From: an uncultured Clostridia bacterium
Lineage (GTDB): Bacteria > Bacillota > Clostridia > Christensenellales > UBA1242
DNA length: 64,000 bases
Assembly: GCA_934777505.1 (NCBI GenBank)
Contig: CAKVNM010000004.1
Coordinates: 1 to 64,000 of the forward strand
Direction: 5' to 3'
Part shown: positions 26,395 to 35,330 of the stretch, piece after piece
Position numbering within the stretch: position 1 is the first letter of the stretch
Layout: each line of letters begins with the position of its first letter
Program-made: the position numbers and the translations under genes
Notes under the pieces: model-generated
What the model was told of the DNA's origin: nothing
Database searches by the model: none
The model's input: the letters and a program-made list of their open reading frames with translations, nothing else

Positions 26395-27192
26395 ATGGAT
26401 TTCATAAACGAAAGCGAGCAGGGAGACAGTAATTCAAAAGCGAATGTTCACGCAGGACACCGAAGTAGATTTAGGCACGCCCTAACGGCTAGTCAGTGGG
26501 AAAGTTGCAACGAGCATCAACTTTTGGAGTATATCCTTAGCGTTGTTATTCCACGCAGAGATACAAACCCGCTGGCTCACGACTTAATCGAAGAGTTTGG
26601 AAGTCTTGCAAATGTGTTAGATGCTAGTTGCTACGACCTAATGCAAATCAAAGGTGTTGGCGAAGTCACAGCGACTTTTCTTCATAGCATACCAAGTTTG
26701 TTTAAAGCATATAAACTAAGCAAGGTTGCTGAAAAGCCAACGCTAACCTGTGCGTCAAATGTTTTCAAATATTTTGGAACGGCGTTCAACCATATGCCGA
26801 TGGAAGAATTCCACATTTTGTGTGTTGATTCTAGTGGAAGACTCATCAGCAAAAAGTTGGTGGCAAAAGGTTCTAACAACGAAGTCGCATTTTCTTTAAA
26901 AACAGTTTTGGAGTATGCAATAAGAACACAAGCCGCTGGCATAATTTTGATGCATAATCACCCAAACGGCGAGCCAAAACCGAGTCCAGAAGATGTTAAA
27001 CTCACGCATCAAATCTATAACAATTTGATGTTAAACGGGATTGCAGTTTTGGACCACTTAATCGTTGGCAGACAAGACAATAGTTATTATAGTTTTAAAC
27101 AAAGCGGACTTATGGACGACTTTGATAAAAAATTAAGAACGCTATCGTTGGCGGGGAATGTAAAGAGCAATCCGCCACCATACACAGCGTAG
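26395..27192 (+). CDS. radC: RadC-family JAB/MPN protein
   Basis: 265 residues. An N-terminal helix-hairpin-helix-like domain (LMQIKGVGEVTATFL near 82-97) precedes the JAB metalloprotease-like domain with HNHPNGEPKPSPED, the conserved zinc-site pattern of RadC/UPF0758. GGGGA precedes the ATG. It ends 14 bp before glyS and is likely co-transcribed. Despite the name, a role in DNA repair is not proven for this family. Confidence 0.92.
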   Translation: MDFINESEQGDSNSKANVHAGHRSRFRHALTASQWESCNEHQLLEYILSVVIPRRDTNPLAHDLIEEFGSLANVLDASCYDLMQIKGVGEVTATFLHSIPSLFKAYKLSKVAEKPTLTCASNVFKYFGTAFNHMPMEEFHILCVDSSGRLISKKLVAKGSNNEVAFSLKTVLEYAIRTQAAGIILMHNHPNGEPKPSPEDVKLTHQIYNNLMLNGIAVLDHLIVGRQDNSYYSFKQSGLMDDFDKKLRTLSLAGNVKSNPPPYTA

Positions 27193-27206
27193 TAAGGAGT
27201 ATATAT

Positions 27207-28586
27207 ATGGAAAAACTAAAAAATTTGGATAAAATCGTAAATCTTTGCAAGTCTAGGGGCTTTATTTTTCAAGGTAGCGAGATTTATGGCGGAATGGGAA
27301 ACACTTGGGACTATGGTCCAGTTGGTGTTGAACTAAAAAACAATGTTAAAAGAGCATGGTGGAAAAAGTTTGTTCAAGAAAACGACAACAGTTTTGGCGT
27401 TGACGCAGATATCTTGATGAACAGTAGAGTTTGGGACGCAAGCGGTCACACTCAAAGTTTTAGTGACCCAAAAATGGATTGCAGAAATTGCAAAACTCGT
27501 CACAGAGCCGACAATCTTATCGAAGAATACAACAGAAAGCATAACATTGAAATGCCAGTTGATAGCATGACAAGAGAAGAAATGCAAGCCTACATTTTGG
27601 AACACCAAATCAAGTGCCCAAATTGCGGAAAATGCGATTTTACTGAAATCAAGAATTTTAATCTTATGTTTTCAACCAAGCGTGGAGTAACAGACGATAG
27701 TCAGGATATAATCTATCTTCGTCCAGAAACAGCGCAAGGCGAATTTGTTAACTTTTTGAATGTTCAACGAACAACCCGAGCAAAAGTGCCTTTTGGAATT
27801 GCTCAAATCGGCAAGGCGTTTAGAAATGAAATTACACCGGGCAACTTTATTTTTAGGACTATCGAGTTTGAACAAATGGAACACCAATTTTTCTGCAAGC
27901 AGGAAGACAGCGAAAAGTTCTATAACGAATACAAGCAAAAAGCATGGGATTTTGCAACAAGTGTTGGTCTAAAAGCCGAAAATTTGCGTTTTAAAGACCA
28001 CGACAAACTTGCTCACTACGCAAAAGCCGCTTGCGATATTCAATACAACTTCCCAATCGGCTGGAACGAACTAAACGGCATTCACAACCGTAGCAACTAC
28101 GACCTTAGTCGTCATCAAGAGTTTTCTGGAAAGAGTATGCTTTATCTCGACCCAGTAACAAACGAAAAGTATATTCCTTGCGATATTGAGTATTCTATCG
28201 GTTGCGACAGACTCGTGCTTGCACTTCTTTGTGAAGCGTATGATGAAGAACTTTTGGACGATGGCGAAACAAGAGTTGTTATGCACTTCAAGCCACAAAT
28301 TGCTCCATACAAGGTTGCAATTTTGCCACTTCAAAAAAATTTAAGTGAAAAAGCGAAAGAAGTTCTTGCTCTCTTAAAATCAAAATTCATGACTTCGTAT
28401 GATGAAGCAGGAAGTATTGGTAAAAGATATCGCCGTCAAGACGAAATTGGAACACCTTATTGCGTTACAATCGACTTTGATACTCTCGAAAAAAACACAG
28501 TTACTGTTAGAGATAGAGATACGATGAAGCAAGAGATTGTTTCGGTTGACAATTTGGTTAGTTTTCTTCAATCAAAAATAGACTAA
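27207..28586 (+). CDS. glyS: Glycine-tRNA ligase (alpha2, class II)
   Basis: 459 residues. Class II synthetase of the single-chain glyQS type: N-terminal FQGSEIYGGMGNTWDYGPVG, zinc-like cysteines (CRNC...CPNCGKC), motif 2 FRNEITPGNFIFRTIEFEQMEHQFF, motif 3 GCDRLVLALL, and an anticodon-binding domain from ~370. Length is typical. AAGGAG precedes the ATG; a terminator follows. It charges tRNA-Gly in the cytoplasm. No T-box is visible upstream. Confidence 0.97.
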   Translation: MEKLKNLDKIVNLCKSRGFIFQGSEIYGGMGNTWDYGPVGVELKNNVKRAWWKKFVQENDNSFGVDADILMNSRVWDASGHTQSFSDPKMDCRNCKTRHRADNLIEEYNRKHNIEMPVDSMTREEMQAYILEHQIKCPNCGKCDFTEIKNFNLMFSTKRGVTDDSQDIIYLRPETAQGEFVNFLNVQRTTRAKVPFGIAQIGKAFRNEITPGNFIFRTIEFEQMEHQFFCKQEDSEKFYNEYKQKAWDFATSVGLKAENLRFKDHDKLAHYAKAACDIQYNFPIGWNELNGIHNRSNYDLSRHQEFSGKSMLYLDPVTNEKYIPCDIEYSIGCDRLVLALLCEAYDEELLDDGETRVVMHFKPQIAPYKVAILPLQKNLSEKAKEVLALLKSKFMTSYDEAGSIGKRYRRQDEIGTPYCVTIDFDTLEKNTVTVRDRDTMKQEIVSVDNLVSFLQSKID

Positions 28587-28591
28587 CAATT

Positions 28592-28619
28592 ATGCTCTCA
28601 AATTTGGGAGCATTTTTTT
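28592..28619 (+). terminator. glyS terminator
   Basis: ATGCTC / GAGCAT stem with T7. Confidence 0.8.
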
Positions 28620-28693
28620 CACTGATTTTTGCTTTTGTACAAATATTTTTTTATGATATAACATATATAAATTAATGTAATTATGGGAGAAGT

Positions 28694-31342
28694 ATGGATT
28701 ATTACACAAAAAGTACTGACGAAGTCTTAAAAAAACTTGAAACTAGCAAAAACGGACTCGTTTCTTCACAGATTCAGGAAAGACTTGACCCAAGTCACTT
28801 AAACAAACTTCACGAAGGCAAGAAAAAATCCATCTTTGCCAAGTTTTTTGCGCAATTTAGCGATATAATGGTTATTATATTGCTGATTGCTGCCGTTATT
28901 AGCACAGCACTTGCAATCTATCAAAAGGAATATTCCAACTTGTTTGAAGGCGGAATAATCTTTTTTATCGTTATTTTAAATGCGACTATGGGCGTTATTC
29001 AGGAAAACAAGGCAGAAAACGCTCTTGAAAGTTTGAAAAAAAGCACCGAGCCGTTTTGCGAAGTAATCCGTGACGGCGTTCAACAAAAAATCAAGACTGT
29101 TGAACTTGTAAAAGGCGATATTGTCGTGCTGGAAGCAGGCGATATCGTTCCCGCCGATTTAAGGTTAATCGAAACTCATTCCATGAAAATTGACGAGTCC
29201 AGTTTGACGGGCGAAAGTTTGACGATTGAAAAAAATGCAAACCTTGAACTTGCTCAAAACACACCTCTTAGCGAACGCAAAAACATGGCGTATTCTGGAA
29301 CGGTTGTGGCTTATGGCAGGGGCATGGGTGTTGTGGCCGAAATTGGAACAGACACCGAGTTTGGCAAAATTTCTGTTTTAATTCAAACGGGTAAAAAGGA
29401 ACTCACTCCACTTCAAAAAAGTTTAAACAAAATTGGCAAAATCATCAGTTATTCTGTTCTAGCAATAGCAGTTATAATATTCTTTATAGAAATTTTCTTT
29501 GCACATCAAAATAGCATAATCGAAGCATTTTTAACAGCCGTTGCTCTTGCTGTAGCAGCAATTCCAGAAAGTTTGCCAGCGGTTGTAACAATTATTATGG
29601 CTCTTTCCGTTCAAAAACTTGCCAGCAAAAATGCAATCATAAAACGACTCCACGCAGTCGAGACTTTGGGCAGTTGTCAAGTAATCTGCTCGGACAAAAC
29701 AGGCACACTCACTCAAAACAAAATGACGGTTAAAAGCCTGTTCTACTCAGGAACAATGTTTGACGAAAACGCCACCCACAACTATCAAAGCAAGCAGTTT
29801 ATAGAACTGTTAAAAGACATGGTGCTTTGCAATGATTCGTCTGTTAACAAACGAGTTGCCATTGGCGACCCAACCGAAACTGCACTCATAAATTTTGGTT
29901 TTCAGTGTGGGCAAGATGTTAATTCTATTATCAAAGATTGTAAGCGAGTTTACGAAATTCCGTTTGATAGCAACCGAAAACTCATGACAACCGTCAATAA
30001 GTGCGGAGACAAAATCTGTTCATACACAAAAGGAGCGGTTGACGGACTTTTAAAAAGATGTACGCACATTTTGCTTGGCGGAAAGAAAGTTAAGATAACC
30101 GAGCAAGATATTTCAGCAATCAGCACCGCAAACGAACAAATGGCGGGCAAGGCGTTAAGAGTTCTTGCTTTTGCCTACAAAGAACATGACGAGTTTGATA
30201 AAAACGAAAAGTTTGAAGAAAACATGGTGTTTTTGGGACTCGTTGGAATGATTGACCCACCAAGACCCGAAACAATAGAAGCAATCAAAAGATGTTTTAA
30301 TGCAAGTTTAAAACCAGTCATGATTACTGGCGACCACGCCGTTACTGCTTTTGCTATCGCAAAGGAACTTGGTATCGCTAGCAAAAAAACTCAGGTTATC
30401 ACTGGCGAACAACTAGACAAACTCAGCGACAACGAATTTTTGGAAAAAATCAATCGTTATTCGGTGTTTGCTCGTGTAAGCCCAGGGCATAAAGTAAGGA
30501 TTGTAAAAGCGTATCAAAAACTTGGCAAGGTTGTTGCAATGACTGGCGATGGTGTAAATGACGCACCAAGTTTAAAGATTGCCGATATCGGCGTTGGCAT
30601 GGGAATTACGGGAACAGATGTAACCAAAGATGTTGCTGATATGATTATTAGTGACGACAATTTTGCAACCATTGTTGTTGCGGTGGAAGAAGGCAGAAAA
30701 ATCTACTCCAACATTCAAAAAACAATTCAGTTTTTGCTTTCAACCAATGCGGTCGAAGTTGTAACACTGTTTTTGGCGTGTATTTTCTTGCCACAATATA
30801 CTTTCTTAGTTCCTTCGCAACTACTGTTTATCAACTTTATAACCGACAGTTTGCCAGCAATCGCTCTTGGACTTGAACCCGCTGAGTACGACATCATGGA
30901 CAGACCACCACGGGAAAACAGTTCAAACATTTTGAGTAACGGAGTTGGCTACAATATCTTGTATCAAGCGGGACTTCAAATTGTCATAATCATGCTAATG
31001 TTCACGCTTGGCGTAAAGTTCTACGGCAACAAGGTTGCAACCACAATGGTGTTCTTCACAATCAGCCTTATTCAAGTGTTCCACTCGTTCAATCTAAAAA
31101 CCAATCATAGCCTAAAAACCATCAATATTTTCAAAAATAAAGTGTTCAACTATTCCGTTTTGATAGAATTTGGACTAATCGCACTTGTGGCTTTTGTTCC
31201 ATTTTTAACAAGCATTTTTGGACTATGTTCACTCACATGGGTGCAATGGTTAATCGTGCTAGCGTCATCAATCTGCATTATTCCTTTTGTAGAACTTTCC
31301 AAATTTTTGGTGGATAAACTAAGAATAGAGCGAGTAAAATAA
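28694..31342 (+). CDS. P-type cation-transporting ATPase (calcium-type, class II)
   Basis: 882 residues. N-terminal cation ATPase domain, four N-terminal membrane helices, TGES actuator motif, phosphorylation site DKTGTLT (Asp near 334), nucleotide-binding KGAVDGLL, hinge TGDGVNDAPS and six C-terminal helices. The PESLPAV motif in M4 is close to the PEGLP of calcium pumps. Predicted to export Ca2+ (or a related divalent cation) at the membrane. GGGAG precedes the ATG. Confidence 0.92.
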   Translation: MDYYTKSTDEVLKKLETSKNGLVSSQIQERLDPSHLNKLHEGKKKSIFAKFFAQFSDIMVIILLIAAVISTALAIYQKEYSNLFEGGIIFFIVILNATMGVIQENKAENALESLKKSTEPFCEVIRDGVQQKIKTVELVKGDIVVLEAGDIVPADLRLIETHSMKIDESSLTGESLTIEKNANLELAQNTPLSERKNMAYSGTVVAYGRGMGVVAEIGTDTEFGKISVLIQTGKKELTPLQKSLNKIGKIISYSVLAIAVIIFFIEIFFAHQNSIIEAFLTAVALAVAAIPESLPAVVTIIMALSVQKLASKNAIIKRLHAVETLGSCQVICSDKTGTLTQNKMTVKSLFYSGTMFDENATHNYQSKQFIELLKDMVLCNDSSVNKRVAIGDPTETALINFGFQCGQDVNSIIKDCKRVYEIPFDSNRKLMTTVNKCGDKICSYTKGAVDGLLKRCTHILLGGKKVKITEQDISAISTANEQMAGKALRVLAFAYKEHDEFDKNEKFEENMVFLGLVGMIDPPRPETIEAIKRCFNASLKPVMITGDHAVTAFAIAKELGIASKKTQVITGEQLDKLSDNEFLEKINRYSVFARVSPGHKVRIVKAYQKLGKVVAMTGDGVNDAPSLKIADIGVGMGITGTDVTKDVADMIISDDNFATIVVAVEEGRKIYSNIQKTIQFLLSTNAVEVVTLFLACIFLPQYTFLVPSQLLFINFITDSLPAIALGLEPAEYDIMDRPPRENSSNILSNGVGYNILYQAGLQIVIIMLMFTLGVKFYGNKVATTMVFFTISLIQVFHSFNLKTNHSLKTINIFKNKVFNYSVLIEFGLIALVAFVPFLTSIFGLCSLTWVQWLIVLASSICIIPFVELSKFLVDKLRIERVK

Positions 31343-31404
31343 GTTTTAGATATTTACAAACAATAATTTATGTGATAAAATATCATAGAAATTGGAGAAA
31401 AATT

Positions 31405-31782
31405 ATGAAGACAATAACAAAAAATGTTGAAGTATTATGGAAGGACACAAAGCGTATTTTTGGAATGCCACTTTCGTTTACAAAGTATGCAATCATTTCA
31501 AAACCAGGTCAATGGGTAAAACTTGTTGAGGAAAGCGGAGTTCTTTCCACCAATGTAGAAGAAGTTATGGCTTATCGTGTTGACGATGTGGGCGTGTATC
31601 AATCGGTGTTTGGAAAACTTTTTAATGTCGGCAATGTTGAAGTTTACTGCAAAGACGCTTCAACCGATGTTTTGGTATTTAAAAATGTTAAAAACCCATA
31701 TCAAGTAAAAGACTTAATCACTGATGTTGTTGAAAGGGAGCGAAAAGCCCGCAACATTCATTACTCGGAAGTTCAGTATTAA
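31405..31782 (+). CDS. PH-domain-like small protein
   Basis: 125 residues from the ATG at 31405 (GGAGA upstream; the upstream ATG at 31372 lacks a site). The beta-rich sequence (YAIISKPGQWVKLVEESGVLSTNVEEVMAYRVDDVGVYQSVFGKLFNVGNVEVYCKD) matches the bacterial PH-like (YdbS/YdbT bPH) pattern with a GxLFNVGNVEV core. No membrane helix. Function unknown. Confidence 0.65.
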   Translation: MKTITKNVEVLWKDTKRIFGMPLSFTKYAIISKPGQWVKLVEESGVLSTNVEEVMAYRVDDVGVYQSVFGKLFNVGNVEVYCKDASTDVLVFKNVKNPYQVKDLITDVVERERKARNIHYSEVQY

Positions 31783-31786
31783 TTTT

Positions 31787-31818
31787 AAACCACAAACTTT
31801 TTGATTTGTGGTTTTTTT
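31787..31818 (+). terminator. Terminator overlapping the rmuC promoter
   Basis: AAACCACAAA (31787-31796) / TTTGTGGTTT (31805-31814) plus T-run. The rmuC -35 TTGATT (31801-31806) lies in its loop and right arm. Confidence 0.85.
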
Positions 31819-31837
31819 GTGCTATAATCATCGTATG
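31801..31837 (+). promoter_or_regulatory. Leaderless-type promoter of rmuC
   Basis: TTGATT (31801-31806), 16 bp, TATAAT (31823-31828), then 6 bp to the ATG at 31835. The expected transcription start falls on or next to the start codon, and there is no ribosome site. Confidence 0.7.
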
Positions 31838-33085
31838 GAATATATTTTAATTGGATTAATCGCACTTTGCGTGGTGCTTCTACTCATTCTAATTTTTAAA
31901 AAATCAAAAGTGGAGTTTGGCGGAAATATCGACAAAATGGTCGTTGACCTAAACGAAAAAAACAAGCAGGACTTAACCAATCTTTACTCGCTGATTAAGC
32001 AACTTCATGACTCGCAACTGGAAATGATAAAACTATATAACGACAGCGTTGTTGCAAACATCAATAATATTAACAAAGCCACCGAACAAAACCTAAAAAT
32101 GATGGCAGAAAAGATTGCAGAACTCAGTGCAAAAACCGAAAATCAAATGGACAAGTTGATTTATCAAACCAATCAAAGTTTGAGCGAAATCAACCAAAAC
32201 AACTCCAAAAAATTGGACGAAATGCGTGTTATCGTTGACGACAAGTTGACTAGCACTTTAAATGATAGGTTAACAAAGAGTTTTCAGGTTGTCAGCGAAC
32301 AACTTTCTGCCGTAACCAAAGGACTTGGCGAAATGCAGTCGCTTGCTAGCGGTGTTGGCGACCTAAAAAAAGTGCTAACAAATGTTAAAACTCGTGGAAC
32401 TTTTGGCGAAGTTCAACTTGGAGCGCTTCTTGAACAAATGCTTGCTCCAAATCAGTTTTCAAGCCAAGTTATGCTCACAAAAAACAGCACCGAGCGTGTG
32501 GATTATGTTATCAACCTACCGGGAAAAGACGACAAGATTTTGTATCTTCCAATAGACGCAAAATTCCCAATCGAAGATTTTGTTAGACTCGTTGACGCCA
32601 CCGAACAAGGCACGCTTGATATGATTCAAGCCAGCCAAAAGCAACTTGCCAAGCGTGTTAAGGAAGAGGCAAAATCAATCAGTGAAAAGTATATTCAAGT
32701 GCCAGACACCACCGATTTTGCTATCATGTACTTGCCAACCGAAAGTTTGTATGCCGAAGTCATCAAGCAAGCAGGTTTGTTCGAACAAATCCAGCGGGAC
32801 TACAAGGTTACAATTTGCGGTCCAACAACACTTTCAGCACTCCTAAACAGTTTGCAAATGGGCTTTAAAACTCTAACGATTGAAAAGCGAAGCAGTGAAA
32901 TTTGGACAATGCTTTCCACTTTCAAAAAAGAGTTTTCAACCTATGTTGAACTCTTAACCAAAACACAGAAAAAACTTAGCGAAGCCACCGACACTATCGA
33001 AAGTGCAACAAAAAAATCGGCTAAAATTCAAAAGCAACTTTCAAAAGTTACTGATTTTGATGACGGCACGGGCTTGCTAGAATAA
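31835..33085 (+). CDS. rmuC: RmuC family DNA recombination protein
   Basis: 416 residues. An N-terminal membrane anchor (YILIGLIALCVVLLLILIF) is followed by a long coiled coil (~30-160) and the RmuC nuclease-like domain: GTFGEVQLGALLEQML, DAKFPIEDFVRL, KYIQVPDTTDFAIMYLPTESLYAEV. RmuC limits inversions and may cleave DNA structures. The ATG at 31835 is chosen since it lies 6 bp after the -10 box; an upstream ATG in the frame would be upstream of the transcription start. Confidence 0.92.
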   Translation: MEYILIGLIALCVVLLLILIFKKSKVEFGGNIDKMVVDLNEKNKQDLTNLYSLIKQLHDSQLEMIKLYNDSVVANINNINKATEQNLKMMAEKIAELSAKTENQMDKLIYQTNQSLSEINQNNSKKLDEMRVIVDDKLTSTLNDRLTKSFQVVSEQLSAVTKGLGEMQSLASGVGDLKKVLTNVKTRGTFGEVQLGALLEQMLAPNQFSSQVMLTKNSTERVDYVINLPGKDDKILYLPIDAKFPIEDFVRLVDATEQGTLDMIQASQKQLAKRVKEEAKSISEKYIQVPDTTDFAIMYLPTESLYAEVIKQAGLFEQIQRDYKVTICGPTTLSALLNSLQMGFKTLTIEKRSSEIWTMLSTFKKEFSTYVELLTKTQKKLSEATDTIESATKKSAKIQKQLSKVTDFDDGTGLLE

Positions 33086-33093
33086 AAAAACAA

Positions 33094-33120
33094 ACAACTT
33101 GATTTTCAGGTTGTTTTTTT
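33094..33120 (+). terminator. rmuC terminator
   Basis: ACAACTT / AGGTTGT stem with T7. Confidence 0.75.
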
Positions 33121-33176
33121 GTTTGTACATATTTTTTGTTTTTCTCCACAAAACTAATTTGAAATTGGAGAAAGAT

Positions 33177-34736
33177 ATGGATAATAGAAATCTTAATGAA
33201 CATCAAAAAAACATGAAAAACAAGTCGAAAAAGCGAAACTTTTGGATAGGTTCGGGCTTTTTGGCTCTTGTTTTAATCATTGCTCTTGTTGGGCAACTGC
33301 AACTTTCCAACACGCCAAACGACACCTTTGGGAACGGAACATATATCAACGGGCAGTCCGTTTCGGGTTACACTGTCGAAAAGGCTAGCCAAGTTGTTGC
33401 TGACCAAATGAAAGACCAGATTGACGGCATAAAAGTGGAAATTATCTATAAAGACAAAATTTGGACTTTTACGCAAGACGATTTTGAAATTAACGAAGCC
33501 GTAAAAACAGTGGTTCAAAACGCATATAACACTTATAAGTTCAGCACTGTGAATAATTCAAAAACAAGCAATTCTAATATTTTAAAGGGACTAAGTTCTA
33601 CCGACAAAACCTATCGTGTTTCGCTCAAATCAACATTCAAAAACTTTAACGAAAAGATTGACGAAATCGTTGCTCAAATTCAAAAAGAGCCAAAAAATGC
33701 GATTGTTTCGTTCAATCCAGACGCCACCGAAATGTTCACAGTTAGCGAAGGCGAAAGTGGAATACAAGTCGACACTGAAAAACTTTATCAAGACTTAGAA
33801 AATCAGTTTTTGCGAACAAAAGACATCAAAGTTTATGTTAACACAACGGGCATAAAGCCAGAAATCGACAAATCATACTACGACAACAAACTAAACCTTA
33901 TGAGCAAATTTTCAACAACCCTAAAAGACTCGCAAGAAGGCAGAAGGGCAAATGTTGACTTGGCTCTAAAAAAATTTAACGGAAAAGTTGTCAAGGCGGG
34001 CGAAAAAGTTTCGTTCAACGAAATCACAGGCCCACAAACAGCCGAAGGTGGCTATAAGCCAGCAGTTGTTATCTACAATGGAAAGTTCACAACTGGAATT
34101 GGCGGTGGAATTTGTCAGGCAAGCACAACGCTCTACAATGCTCTTGTGCTAGCAAACTTGGAAATTGACGAAGTTCACAAGCACACTTTGCCAGTTGGCT
34201 ATGTTGAGTTATCGCTTGATGCAATGGTCAGCGAAGGATATAGCGACATGGTGTTTACAAATAACAGCGAAGACGATATCTATATCAAATGCTACACAAA
34301 TCAAGACGAAGCAGTTGTTGAAATCTATGGCAACAGCATTCCAGACGGTGTAACAATCAAGCGAGTTGCGGAATTTATCGGCAATATTCCACACAATGGC
34401 GACAAGATTATTGTTGACGAAAAAGGCGAGTATGCCGACAAGGTTCTCTACAAAGGCGAGTACTATCGAGTTAAGTACCCACGAGAAGGCTACGAAGCCA
34501 AAGCATACAAGGAAACTTTTGAGAATGGCGAACTTGTCAAAAAAGAAGAAATCAGGCATGAAAAATATCAGCCAATAGACGGCATAATCGTGGAAGGCGC
34601 AAAAGAGCCACCAGAAGATTATGTTATTCCAGAAACAGATGTTGAATTTATTAAACCACAAAAAATTGAAAACACCAATGTTGAAACAGTTGTTAAAAAA
34701 ATAAAAAACCAAAACCCACCAAAATTCAATCCTTAG
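33177..34736 (+). CDS. VanW family protein (YoaR-like, membrane-anchored)
   Basis: 519 residues from the ATG at 33177 (TTGGAGA upstream). A single N-terminal membrane helix (FWIGSGFLALVLIIALVGQL) is followed by a peptidoglycan-binding-4-like region (~40-260) and the VanW core with VSFNEITGPQTAEGGYKPAVVIYNGK and GIGGGICQASTTLYNA. The C-terminal ~130 residues are G5-like and charged. VanW proteins occur in Gram-positive envelopes and in some vancomycin-resistance operons; here it stands alone, so a general cell-wall role is more likely. Confidence 0.88.
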   Translation: MDNRNLNEHQKNMKNKSKKRNFWIGSGFLALVLIIALVGQLQLSNTPNDTFGNGTYINGQSVSGYTVEKASQVVADQMKDQIDGIKVEIIYKDKIWTFTQDDFEINEAVKTVVQNAYNTYKFSTVNNSKTSNSNILKGLSSTDKTYRVSLKSTFKNFNEKIDEIVAQIQKEPKNAIVSFNPDATEMFTVSEGESGIQVDTEKLYQDLENQFLRTKDIKVYVNTTGIKPEIDKSYYDNKLNLMSKFSTTLKDSQEGRRANVDLALKKFNGKVVKAGEKVSFNEITGPQTAEGGYKPAVVIYNGKFTTGIGGGICQASTTLYNALVLANLEIDEVHKHTLPVGYVELSLDAMVSEGYSDMVFTNNSEDDIYIKCYTNQDEAVVEIYGNSIPDGVTIKRVAEFIGNIPHNGDKIIVDEKGEYADKVLYKGEYYRVKYPREGYEAKAYKETFENGELVKKEEIRHEKYQPIDGIIVEGAKEPPEDYVIPETDVEFIKPQKIENTNVETVVKKIKNQNPPKFNP

Positions 34737-34766
34737 TTAAGAATGTTTGATATTACAAATATAAAG

Positions 34767-34964
34767 TGTGTTTAAAAAATTTGTGAATTAATGGCGAGCA
34801 TAGATATTAAGTGTGCTAAGTTTGGAAACGCTTACAATTTTGCATAACAAATTGTCAGTTAAAAAGCAGAGTGAATACGATATTCACACGGCGTGCATAA
34901 ACACAAATCAATGTGAATAGAAATATAGAGATAGTTTAAAAACAAGGCAAACTATCTCTTTTTT
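34767..34964 (+). ncRNA. Possible structured RNA ending at a strong terminator
   Basis: TGTGTTTA (34767-34774) can pair with TAAACACA (34898-34905). Inside are hairpins CAATTT/AAATTG (34834-34854) and GTGAATA-CGA-TATTCAC (34871-34887). The terminator at 34928-34964 closes it. No clear promoter is seen, so it could instead be the VanW gene's long 3' UTR. The size is that of 6S-type RNAs, but I cannot confirm that identity. Confidence 0.3.
34928..34964 (+). terminator. Strong intrinsic terminator
   Basis: Perfect 10-bp stem GAGATAGTTT / AAACTATCTC followed by T6, about 190 bp after the VanW stop codon. Confidence 0.88.
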
Positions 34965-34973
34965 GTGGAAAAG

Positions 34974-35184
34974 TTATACACACTTATTCACAGTTGTTCA
35001 CTTTTTTGGCACAAAAAGTGCCACCAAATAAAAATTTACAAAAATAAATTGTGGATAACTTGGGTATATTTGGTGGATAAGTGGATAACTTTTGTATATT
35101 TATGACTCAAAGGGTGCATTTTTATGCAAAATTCATAAATATTCATGCAAATTTATAATTATAAGTGTGTGTATAAGTGGATAA
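34974..35184. promoter_or_regulatory. DnaA-box cluster (possible replication or DnaA-control site)
   Basis: Exact TTATNCACA boxes at 34974-34982 and 34984-34992 (plus strand) and 35050-35058 (minus strand). One-mismatch boxes lie at 35072-35080, 35080-35088 and 35176-35184, and a weaker TTGTTCAC at 34994-35001. GTGGATAACTT occurs three times. The surrounding DNA is very AT-rich. This could be oriC or a DnaA-titrating/regulatory site; dnaA and dnaN are not in the window, and genes on both sides point the same way, which argues against a plain oriC. Confidence 0.6.
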
Positions 35185-35330
35185 CTTTGTGCCACTTGTG
35201 TTTTTGCTTGATATTTCGTTAAAAATTGGTGTTGATAAGTTTTTTTGGACTGTGAATTACTTTTCGTTTGATGAATTGTTTATTCATATTTTGCTTGGAC
35301 AAGCCATATAGATATTGTAAAGGTGGAATT

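Larger units (their letters stand above)
34737..35330. other. 600-bp gap: possible RNA, terminator and DnaA-box cluster
   Basis: No credible gene. The left part (34767-34964) can fold and ends in a strong terminator. The right part (34974-35184) holds a dense set of DnaA-box sequences in AT-rich DNA. Each is listed separately. Confidence 0.6.

Noticed and set aside
34767..34964. 6S RNA identity
   Set aside because: Size and long-range pairing fit loosely, but I could not lay out the typical central bubble.
34974..35184. Calling the DnaA-box cluster oriC outright
   Set aside because: No dnaA, dnaN or rpmH nearby and no switch in gene direction; kept as a candidate only.
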